Shown piece by piece: positions 33,839 through 43,860 of a stretch of DNA of 64,000 nucleotides (the first letter of the stretch is position 1; each line of letters starts with the position of its first letter). The notes beneath the pieces were generated by a model. The model was given only the letters and a program-made list of their open reading frames with translations. It searched no databases and was not told the origin of the DNA. Source of the stretch: Fragum whitleyi (lineage: Eukaryota; Mollusca; Bivalvia; Cardiida; Cardiidae); contig OX411559.1 in assembly GCA_948146395.1 (NCBI GenBank), positions 32,146,708-32,210,707 on the forward strand, written 5' to 3'. Both the position numbers and the translations under genes were made by a program.

Positions 33839-36795
33839 ATAATAGGCTCACAGCGGTTACCTCCCTTGATATATGTGGTGGCGCTCCAGTCACGTTTGAG
33901 TCAGCGTGCGGTAAAAGCATAATCGACAACATTATCTTATGTACAGATGATATAAACTATTTGTCTCACTCACCTTGATGATAATGCGTTATTGTATTCG
34001 AATCACACATGCTGTACAATGTAGTCTGAATATTCCAATCAGGACTCATCGAAATGTTTATATTAAGAATAATGTAATCAATTGGCCTAAAGTCACTGTT
34101 TCTCAAAAGGAAGCTTACAAGAACTCTCTTTCCTCCGATATAGGTCTTTTAGCACTGTTAAAATTTAAGATTCAGAACATAAATGATATTGACTTGATGT
34201 ATTCTGCACTGGTCAATTGTCTTGTAAATACAGCAAATTTGTTTCTTTCCAAACCATCCTTTAAACCTTTCCTTAAGCCATATTGGTGGGAGGAGCTTTC
34301 AACTCTAAATAAATCCATGAAATCATGTCATCTTGAATGGCGTAACTCTGGTGCTCCAAGAAGCGGTCATCTCTTCATCAAACTGAAGAATGTAAGACGT
34401 TTATTTCGCTTCAAACATAGGAAAGCTGTTTCGAACTATTTCGGGAAGCTCTATGACGATATCGATCGAAATCTTGAAATAGATCAATATCAGTTTTGGC
34501 GTTTGATCAATAATAAACGGAGGGCCCGTAATACGGAACCAGGGGCAGAAATTATTTTCAATGGCTATGAATGCCGCGATAACGATTCAATTATTCAAGG
34601 ATGGAGTGAATACTTTCGGAATCTCTACTCTTTTGACTCAAACCCAGATTATGATGATAATTTTAAAACCCATGTAGAAAATGAAATAAACTCTTCTTTT
34701 TCATCTATTAATGGCGGGGTAAATGAACCCACGCCAAAGGTCACTGTTCAGGATATTTCATCGCTTCTCCTCTCGGTCAAACGCAATAAATCTCCAGGGA
34801 TCGACTGTATAACCTACGAACATTTATTGTTTGCTAGTGACAACGTAAAACAAGTTATAGCGAAACTATTGACTGCTATGCTACAATTCTCTTATGTGCC
34901 CTTTGCAATGAAAAAAGGAGTCATAGTAACTATTTTTAAAGGTGGAAAAAAGGACCGTAAAAACCCAGATAACTACAGGGCAATTACCCTGACATCATGC
35001 ATTCTTAAATTGTTCAAAAAAATACTTCTTAATCGTATGCAAGCTACAATATCGCTACGTGCACACCGCTTGCAGGATGGATTCCAGCAGGGTATTGGTT
35101 GCTTAATGTCCTCATTCTGTCTACGGGAATTTATTCATTTTGCTAAAGAAAACAAAAGTAAATTATACGTTTGCTTCCTAGACTGTAAACAAGCTTTTGA
35201 TAAAGTATGGATAAATAGTCTTTTTTACAAACTGATAAAAAGCGATATTGACGCCAAAACTCTTAAATGTTTATTTAGTATGTATAGCGAATTACACAGC
35301 TCGGTTCGATTTCGACATTCCACTGGTGACGTCATTTTCCTATTCAACAGGGTACCAGACAAGGAGGGATAACTAGCCCATTCCTATATTTAGTCTATAT
35401 TGATGGTCTCATACGTCTTCTTGAAGCATCAGGTTACGGGTTCTGTATTGCTAATGTTGACTGTAGCTCACTTAGCGTGGCCGATGATATGATCCTCGTG
35501 TCCTTATCAAAATACGGACTGCAAAAAATGATGGATATATGCTATGAATATTCCATTAAATGGCGATTCATGTATAACTCATCAAAGTGTGCAGTCATCG
35601 TGTTCAACGAGTCTCGAAATGAAGTCGCTGATCGCACTTGGTTCTTGGGCAATATTATCGTAAATGAAGTAAATGATTATACTCATCTAGGAATAATCTG
35701 TAATAAGTACATGAAAGTATCCGTAAATATCGACGATTCGTGCCGAAAACTTAAATCAACTTTACTAGGACTCTCTAATATTGGTATCCATGAAAATGGC
35801 CTTCTTCCAACTACCTCTTTTAAACTGTATAAATCTATTGTCCTCCCAAAAGCCCTTTATGGCTGCGAGTTTTGGTCGGATATAAATAAGACACAGGCAG
35901 ATAAATTAGAAAAGTCCCATAGGTTTTGCGTTAAGTATACGCAAAATTTACCTGCATATACCAGAACTGATATAAGTCTTGGTCTCTCTGGTGTACTCCC
36001 ATTAGAGTTTGAGATTGATTATAAAAAACTTCTCTTTCTGGGACAACTTTGTCATGTATCAACAGGGCATGTTTCTAAACAGCTATTTGACTATCGGCTT
36101 TTTGCCTTTCATCGGCCTAACACATCGGTTAAATTTGGTTTTATTCCCGATGCTATCAGACTCCTTAAAATTAATTCTCTTGATGATTATTTACGATCTT
36201 ATATGGTAACGGGTTATTTCCTAATAAATGTCAATGGAAAAGGCTGTCTCGTAATGCAATTGATGGATTGGCAAACAATGTCTGGCTAGGTAGAATTCAA
36301 TCAGATATGCACTTGTCAAGTTTTTTGTTTTTAAAACCCCAGTTAAAATTTCACTCTGAACTATGGGAGGCCAGCAGGTCAGTCAATAGTCCTGCAATGA
36401 TGAATTCATGTAAAAACTGTATTAAGATAATCGCAAAGTTTTATAGTGACTCATTTACAAACTTTTGTCATTACTGTAATAACACACTTCTCATATCCTC
36501 CTGTGAACACGTCCTCTTACAGTGTCCCGCCACTCTCCATCTACGCAATGATCTACTTCAAAGAATAAAAACACACGCAGATGATCTTTCTCTTAGGGTG
36601 TTTGAAAATTTAGAAAGTCATAAACAAGTAGTCGCTCTGTTTTCGGGATTCAGAAACATATTTGAAAGCAATGATGTTAACCACAAAATTCTTAGTAACA
36701 GCATACCAACTCTTGGAAAATTTTGGAATTTTTTTCTTATTTTCTTAAATAAATACTTTCTACTTAATGTCGCGAGGAAAGTCTTAAGATTATAG
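33839..36795 (+). pseudogene. 3' part of the interrupted LINE: endonuclease end, RT, C-terminal zinc motif
   Basis: The sequence opens with the end of the endonuclease (LDICGGAPVTFESACGKSIID). RT follows in 33975-35372, with KSPGIDCITYEHL, NPDNYRAITLTS and LDCKQAFDKVW. A frameshift near 35340 moves the reading to 35345-36289 (GGITSPFLYLVYIDG, then the catalytic VADDMIL). A second shift near 36210 leads to the last frame, ending about 36795. That frame contains CHYCNNTLLISSCEHVLLQC, a CX2C-H-C zinc-type tail of LINE ORF2. The copy is inactive by these frameshifts even without the insertion. Clade (CR1/jockey-like) is a guess. Confidence 0.85.
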
Positions 36796-36799
36796 CTTT

Positions 36800-37065
36800 T
36801 ATGTGTATGTATATGTAAGCGTAAGCGCATATGTGTATTTGAGTGTATGTATATGTATAGATGTGAATGTGTGTATGCATGCTTATTTGTGTGTACATGT
36901 GTCACATATTTGTGTATGCATGCGCGTATATGTGTATGTATGTGTGCAGTCGTATGTATGCGTTTGTATGTGTGTATGCACGGGTATGTTTGTATATGTA
37001 TGTGTTTATGTGCGTAATTGTGTGTACGTGTGTGTGTATATGTTTACATATATATATATTTATGT
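36800..37065. repeat. TG/TA-rich microsatellite
   Basis: GTGTATGTATATG-type imperfect repeat directly after the LINE 3' end, continuing after the SINE to about 37410. Open frames here on both strands are low-complexity artefacts. Confidence 0.85.
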
Positions 37066-37079
37066 ATAAATGTTTATTT

Positions 37080-37315
37080 AGGTCCCGGGTTCGATCCCCG
37101 ACGGCGGCACTCGTTCTTTCCGACTGTTTGTCTTTCTTCACCAATGGGTTGATAATCGTAGACCCATGTGAAATAGCAGCTGGAGGCTAGGAAAGGATGT
37201 GGTGGTTGTACTGGTGAGAGAAATACCAGGAAACTATCGTTAGGTGCTCCAGCCGCCGCGCTTTAACTGAAAAAATGTTGAAAGCGGCGTTAAACTCCAT
37301 TCAATCAATCAATCA
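37080..37315 (+). mobile_element. 5'-truncated SINE (family S1) with 14-bp TSD
   Basis: Starts inside the tRNA-like head, at the box-B end (GGGTTCGATCCCCGACGGCGG). Continues with TAGGTGCTCCAGCCGCCGC and GGCGTTAAACTCC and ends in (AATC)n. Flanked by the 14-bp duplication ATAAATGTTTATTT at 37066-37079 and 37316-37329. Truncation and the duplication show reverse-transcribed insertion into the microsatellite. Confidence 0.9.
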
Positions 37316-37329
37316 ATAAATGTTTATTT

Positions 37330-38059
37330 GTTTGCATGTGTATGCATTTATTTGTGTTAATATAGGTGTATGCATATATGCTTATGTGTTTTTGTATATG
37401 TGTGCGCAGTTCAATTCCTTGTATTTCGTTTTCGAGACAAGGAAACTCTCTTTTGCCGTATTACATGTTAAAAAACCCGCCTTGCTTTCTACACCCTCGA
37501 TTTCTACGTGAACTGTGGTAATTGTCAGGTGATGGATCACAGTTCTCGTCTTTCGAATCTGTCCGATGGGTGTAGATTTGCAATGTGGCTTATTTGTTTG
37601 TCTCCCTTTTTTGTGTTTTGCTGCTCGTTCTGTATATATATTTACTTTTTTTTTCTTTTCGTAACGTTATTCTGCCCTTCGTTATCATGCCATTCGCTTC
37701 CTGTCCCTAAAAAGAGCTCTCTAACATGACTCTACAATCTCCAACAGTCAGTAATGGATCACCTCTTAAAGACTAATCCATCTTCCTAGAATTTCCACAC
37801 TATTTTTTCTTACATCAACGAGTTTTTCCATGGTTTAGTCATGATTTTTTCGTAAAAGTGTCATGGTAACGAGGGTCGTGTTTCCTGTTTATATGTACAT
37901 GATTTTGAATTTGTTCTTATGTTTGTCATTTCCCTTCTTTACTCAGTCTGTCTCTCTCTCCAAACTTTCTCTGATTGCTAGCTTTCAATTTCAATTTGCT
38001 CAAATGTTTTGTTATTATTGTAATGCTCTCCAATTTGGCGGAAAAACAATAAAATAATA
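37330..38059. other. Microsatellite remainder, then unannotated DNA
   Basis: The TG/TA repeat continues to about 37410. The rest is T-rich sequence with short hydrophobic open frames but no domain or splice evidence. Confidence 0.5.
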
Positions 38060-38194
38060 ATCGCTAATTTATCCTAAACAAAATTCGCGATATTGGATCA
38101 CCTCCCATTAGATTCACCCAAAACTTGCTCCACGATCTCATTCAATTTCATTCCAAAATCATTCATCTTGTCAAGTTCATAATGTAGCTAACTG
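38060..38194. mobile_element. Half M1 MITE
   Basis: Begins in the central palindrome (AAAATTCGCGATATTGGATCACCTCCC) and runs to the right end AATGTAGCTAACTG. The other half is missing. Confidence 0.65.
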
Positions 38195-38475
38195 TTCGTA
38201 AAAAACTAAAAAGGTAACACAACACTTATAATACTAAAAAAAATCAGTTCTAAAGAAATTCTATTTCTGTAAATGCTCTTCTATTCGTACTGCTTAAATT
38301 TTCAGATAGTATGATATTAGTATGAAAACAAATCGTAAAAAAAAAGTTTCAACTCGAAATGTTTTTAAAAAGCTTCTGTGCACTTTAGCCTAATTTTGAA
38401 AGATGGATGGCAATTATGTGCATTTCTTCAAAAGTACCGATGAAAATTCTGTTATATGATCAAGCCTTCCTTTTA

Positions 38476-38811
38476 CAGTACAACCTCTTTCGGGACCACC
38501 AAAAAGCGGTCGTTTAAGAGAATGGTCGCTTAGTACACATTTTGTGTACATATTAAAAGCAAAACATAATTGAATTTGAACATTAATATGAATTTCTCAA
38601 TAATCATATGATGTTAAAAATCAATTGAATCGTCTCATTTGAGACGACCCTTATAAGTTTGAACAACAAAGGATTGATTAACAATAATTTCTAGACCAAT
38701 AAAATCTACTTTTTAAGATGTTTAATTTAAAGAAGGATATTTTGAAAACGGTCGCTTAAGAAAAGTGGACGCTTAATAGACGTGGTTGCTCGAGCATCGT
38801 GTACTGTACTG
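38476..38811. mobile_element. TIR element with TA duplication (family M2)
   Basis: Starts CAGTACAACCTCTTTCGG with GCGGTCGTTTAAG just inside. Ends with inverted counterparts GGTCGCTTAAG...CGTGGTTGCTC...GTACTG. TA lies on both outer sides. 336 bp, no ORF. A Tc1/mariner-like MITE distinct from M1. M1-like fragments (CTGCGCTCCATTCATTACTTCC) follow at about 38814-38880. Confidence 0.7.
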
Positions 38812-38879
38812 TACAATCATTCACAATCGCCCAATCTGCGCTCCATTCATTACTTCCAAACACTCAATGATGCCCCGAC

Positions 38880-39304
38880 TAATCATGTCCAGCTCACACA
38901 TGCCTTTCATGAAGAGTGGAATAAGACCAATATGGCCATGATAACCACCCTAGTGAATTGCATGCATAGACGAATCCGGGCTGCCACAGCTGCGCATGGT
39001 ACTGATATTTGCTGTCTTGTTTCGCAAAACAAGAAGAGTCATCGCTAAAAGGGGGTATTTTTTTACTTATTCAGCATCGGAAATCGATTGAAACTTCAAC
39101 AGCTGGTTCTATACAGATTACATTTCACATAAAAATGAATACAATAATCCAATGATATAATTTATCCTTTAAAACTACCATTTTAGGTTACCAGGCGTTT
39201 CTTTTTCGTCATAGTTTACCTTGGTGTTGTCCTTTTGAGGAACGGAAATTCAATGCAATAAAAGCATATAGAGCTAAATTTTCTTTAAAATAGACTTGAA
39301 AACA
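38880..39304. other. No supported feature
   Basis: AT-rich; a short plus-strand frame to 39048 has no motif. Confidence 0.45.
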
Positions 39305-39949
39305 GGGGCCTCTTTCAAGAAAGGTCCTACGATTAAAATTTGGTCGTATCGCAATCGTACGATAAAAATTGGCTTTCAAGAAACTTTTTGGCTTTCAAGA
39401 AAGGCGTCGTATCGTGAAATCTACGATAAAATATACGACACTTTCAGAGCAGTCGTAAATTTTACGATTTTGTCCCTATGAGCCTTATTTTTTTCGGATT
39501 CCTTTCAAGCTCTCGTGGATGTTAGAACGATTATTTGGCTTTGCACATGCCAAATTTCCAAGTACATAGTGTAATAAACGAGATATATTGAAAACAACAG
39601 ATGCACCATCATTTCGATGTTTTATTTTACTCTGCGATAATCGTACGATTGTTGCAGAATGTTTTCATAGTGGTATTCAGTTGTTTATTCACCGTAAGAA
39701 TCGACCCTTTTGTGATCATGACTGAAAACGTTTTCTTATCCTTCCTAGTGACACAGAAAGTGGGAGATACCAAATTAATAGATTTTTACGCATGTATAAA
39801 TTAATTACTTAAAAAAAATCTACTCTCACATTATGCAATATGGATTCCTGTGTTTCATGCTTCAAGTATGACATAGATAAAAAGAAAAATTCCACAGATG
39901 TAGTCAAAACCATACAATTCTTGACAAATAGGAGGATTTCTTTTTAACC

Positions 39950-39980
<31 letters not shown>

Positions 39981-40923
39981 AACCGCTGCACTCGATATTT
40001 TTTCTCCCTCTTTTCGTCAAAGATGAACTGAGTAAATAATCAAGGAGATACAATAATTGAAATTAACCCAGATGAAACATGTCTAAGCTTCTTGTAACTG
40101 TTGTTGTTACACGGATACGACAACGAGCACTGTACTAAAGCCGAATTTAGAGTTATCGATGATTTTGAATTAAAGCGATTGAATATACTATCAATCTAAA
40201 GTTCATTTCAATACCACCCTCTATAGTTCGTTTAAATACTTTCCATACAGGCACAGATTTGAACAATTACACAACAAATACATATAAGAAAAATGGATGA
40301 TCCATTTTTTTTTCATCTTAAGCTTTTAAAAATGTTGTATTCTTATACATGCTTATACTTCACCAGAAAACAACCAAACAACAATGATAATAAGTCATAC
40401 ACTAAAAACCTTGTGCAGATGGTCATTAACTAGAACATGTGCATTTTTACAATGCGGTCCAATGTTCGATTGCCCCACATTCGGCGCGACAGTCGGTATA
40501 CTTTCATTGGAAAGGGAATCGACAGTGTAAGCTAAATTTACTATGCAATTATGGCCACTTGCATAATTATAATGACAAAGATATTTAGATATCGATGAGA
40601 AATGCGTAGTTCGACGAATTATATTTTAATAAACCACGTTAAATATGCATTAATATACAAGTAAATGGCTTTTCTACGGTCAGTTTGTTGATATACCCTT
40701 TTTGGTATTTTTAAAAGCGGACAATATACCCACTAACGCGGAAGTTTATATCATATGATCAGCACATGCAGATGTGAAAGATCAACTTTACGATAATCTT
40801 ATGAGGTCGAATAGTCTGCGATTTTCAACGCTATTTTTGTGAAAGCCGTTTACGACCGTCTTGAATATAATCGTACGATGTTTATAAGATAAATCGTACG
40901 ATACTTTTCTTGAAAGAGGCCCC
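39305..40923. mobile_element. 1.6-kb non-autonomous TIR element, hAT-like ends
   Basis: The ends are GGGGCCTCTTTCAAGAAA and its inverted complement (18 bp, read directly). Subterminal CGTACGAT/ATCGTACG motifs cluster at both sides (39340-39360, 40870-40910). The inner part has no transposase frame. The CAGGGGCC-type end is shared with 43314-43718 and resembles hAT ends (inference). An 8-bp duplication expected for hAT was not found. Confidence 0.7.
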
Positions 40924-42159
40924 AGATTCAATATATATAGGTTATATTTACATTAACTTTTAACAACGCAACGCGACTTTTCCTCTGTGGCTCAATGCAT
41001 TTCATAATCAATTAATACTTTTCACTGCATATAATATACAGTCACACACATGTACCCAATAATTTTGATGTATATTCAATAGAAATCATTTGCGTGTAAA
41101 ACTTTCATTGAATAAAATATTTAAATGAAATACTTTAAGACGGTTCAGTGAAGTAAAAACCATTCATCTTTTTCCCAATATTGTATTGATTAAAACATTA
41201 AATCCGAAATAGCCACGGCGAATTGCTATGGAGATCGTCCATAAATTATCAATGACTTTTACCAAGGCAGGGCCGAGACTATGTTATGGATCAATGCTTT
41301 GAAGTTAATGATGAGCAGAATTCTTTTTCCGTTGTTTCTCACTATTTATAGAAAGTAGACAAATATACATTGTAACGTAAAATCGTCGATGGTTTACCAA
41401 ACCATCGTAACGCCAGCTTGTAAATTGATGTTAAATAAAAACACTCAGTATTTCAATATTTCGGCAAAAATTGCCTTTTTCAAGAAAATGAAAGAAAAAT
41501 AACACTACTACATAATAATTTAAACTGATACAGCCGTTTTAATTTATCTTTTAAAGGATGTGACGTCAACGTCGTTTTTCCACGTTCAGGCGACGTTGAC
41601 TAACAAATTTTCGACTGAATCCAATTAATATATGTGACCCGTAAAGACCGTCTGAATACATATTTTAAAAAAAGATAAGTTCCAGTGTAGGCCAACCTGA
41701 GGCCTCTATTCATTTATTTCACAGGAAGGTAGAATGACCATTCGAGATACAGAAAATGAGGTTATTGCGTAAAGGTTCGAATCTTGTCAGTCCGCACATT
41801 CTTCCTAAGATCGAAACTTTACGCACTGCCGTGATGGTCCTTTTTCGCGAGATGGTTCACATTTGTAACAGTAAATTTGTAAAATAACGATACAGCTAAG
41901 ACAGGTCCTGTTTGTCAACCCTGGGGTCGTAATTTACGCCATCCGGGAGAGGGGCTGGGGGTACTTAGAACCGGGATTCAACCTAGACAATGCAATTTCT
42001 ATTCTCCGACACCGACATAGAATACTCGTGAATCAAAGATCACAATCGCATATCGACGGTTTGAATTCTTCTAAAAATTTGCAACTAGTAACTTTAGCTG
42101 TAGTTACGATATTTTTGAATTAAATCGATGACAAGCTTTCATTTAATGATAGTGTTTAT
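40924..42159. other. Intergenic DNA with one small palindromic repeat
   Basis: A short inverted repeat, GCGTAAAGGTTCGAATCTT against AAGATCGAAACTTTACGC, lies at about 41768-41828. It resembles the hairpin at 49889-49968. No gene supported. Confidence 0.5.
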
Positions 42160-42430
42160 TTGTACGGTGTTTAACGCCACTCTCAGCATTATTATATTGC
42201 GACGGGTGGTATACCTACCCATGATTTCCTTTCGCACTTCACACGAGTACAACGATATTTCATATTTCTAACTATACACACTTTGTTGGGAGACAAAAGT
42301 CTTGTGCAATATTGTCTTTTGTGAAATGTCGAATGCAAGTTGGCCAAGTCCGAAATGAACGAACCAAGACCGATAGCCGTTTATGGGAATTGAACTCGGG
42401 ACCTCTTGGTCAAGAGGCCGACCTTGTACA
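42160..42430 (-). mobile_element. tRNA-derived SINE (family S2), minus copy
   Basis: On the minus strand: CGGCCTCTTGACCAAGAGG, then box B GAGTTCAATTCCC, then AACGGCTATCGG. The 3' part ends CTGAGAGTGGCGTTAAACACC. That tail resembles the S1 tail (GAAAGCGGCGTTAAACTCC), so S1 and S2 share a 3' domain under different heads. Confidence 0.75.
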
Positions 42431-42446
42431 TGTAACCCTTGATCAC

Positions 42447-42610
42447 AGACGTCCGTGGTCTAGAGGTAGAGGGTCGACCTCTTGACCAAAAGGTCATGAA
42501 TTCGTTTTGCCGGGAACGGCTATCGACCTTGATTCTTTCATTGGCCTACACATTCGGCGCGAGTGCTTGTGAGTTTTCCAGGAAGCAGAATCGAAATTGA
42601 TCAATCTAAG
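42447..42610 (+). mobile_element. SINE family S2, plus copy (3'-truncated or decayed)
   Basis: Box A-like TGGTCTAGAGG at about 42449, then GGTCGACCTCTTGACCAAAAG, then GAACGGCTATCGACCTTG, all matching the minus copy. The two are head to head with about 20 bp between them. The shared 3' tail domain was not found in this copy. Confidence 0.65.
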
Positions 42611-42681
42611 CTGTAAACGCTTGTTTCGGAATCGATGTAAAAAAATAGGTTTAAACCAAACACTAGAATGATTTCTATACA

Positions 42682-42799
42682 TTACTTCCTCGTAGGGCGG
42701 AAGGGAGGGGGGTATACATTACTTCTTCGTAGGGGCGGGAGGGAGGGGAATATGCTATATATTACATCTTCGTAGGGGTGGGAGGGAGGGGAATATGGG
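42682..42799. repeat. G-rich tandem repeat, three units
   Basis: Units of about 50 bp, each with TTAC(T/A)TC(C/T)TCGTAGGG followed by GGGAGGGAGGGG-type runs. The G runs could form a G-quadruplex on the plus strand. Confidence 0.8.
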
Positions 42800-43070
42800 A
42801 ATATAAATTTGACTAAATATATAGAATCGGGTAAACCCGCTCCAAAAGTATCCATAAATGGAAGTGTTAACTGTGATTATTGGAAGTTGATCAAATAGAA
42901 GATGCTTAAGCATATCATTTTACTGTAAACATGTAGTGAAACCGAATAAACTTGTACAAACGAAAGTGTTTCGTTCGATTATAGATTTTTATCTCATTTA
43001 CATCTCATTATTCATAGCAATCGCACAAAACTGTGATGAAATGCGCTTGTATCTGACCAGTCAGTGAAAA

Positions 43071-43220
43071 ATGAAATTCATGTTCTGCACTTTTCGCCAA
43101 AGAGCTGTCAAAATATGTTTATGTTCTTGTTTCTGCATTGTTTTTGGATTATTTGGAGTATATTTCTTGTTTCCGTGGCATTGTTCAATGGAAGATTCTC
43201 TTAAACGGATTGATTTACTG
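43071..43220 (+). CDS. DIPK1-like exon 1: cytoplasmic tail and signal anchor
   Basis: ATG in AAAATGA context, then CTFRQRAVK and the hydrophobic stretch ICLCSCFCIVFGLFGVYF, then MEDSLKRIDLL before the donor gtttgt at 43221. It lies 6.8 kb from exon 2, so its assignment rests on matching phase, the expected topology and family length. An alternative first exon is possible. Confidence 0.65.
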
Positions 43221-43825
43221 GTTTGTATAATTTTTATTTACATCAAAATCTTGATTAAGTTGACCCGAGAATGACTTTTATTGGGAAGCAGATAAAGTGT
43301 GTCAAACGCAACCCAGGGGCCAGTTTCACCAAAACATTAAGACGTATTTTTGTCTTACTGGTGACTTTTAAAATAGTAACAACAAAAATCATAGATTAAT
43401 AGATTAATGATACGTGACTTTTGCCCTGAATATGTGGTAAGTCATCGGTAAGACGAAAATGCGTCTTAACCTTTTCCTGTTTTAAAAAAATTTAGACCTG
43501 TCCAAATTCAAAGGTTTTGTAAATCATATTTTAAAGTAAATTTTAATTGAAAAATAACCATTCAGTAGGGTGGAAAATAGTGTGGAAAAAGAAGAAATTG
43601 CTTATCAGAAGCAATTTCTTTTTTTGTCACAATGTTTTATCATTCATTAAATCACAGGCACGTAAAAATTAGGGATTAAACAGCAAAGGGTTAAATGTTT
43701 TGATGAAGCTGGCCCCTGTATATCTGCATATGCAATTAAACCACTTCGTGGATATTTTCTTAAACCGCTCAACTAACGGGAACTACCGACGAAAATTAAT
43801 TTGTCTCTTGTCATTATTGGTGGGC

Positions 43826-43860
<35 letters not shown>

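Noticed and set aside
36803..37190. Cys/Tyr/Val-rich plus-strand and His/Thr-rich minus-strand open frames
   Set aside because: Translations of a TG/TA microsatellite.
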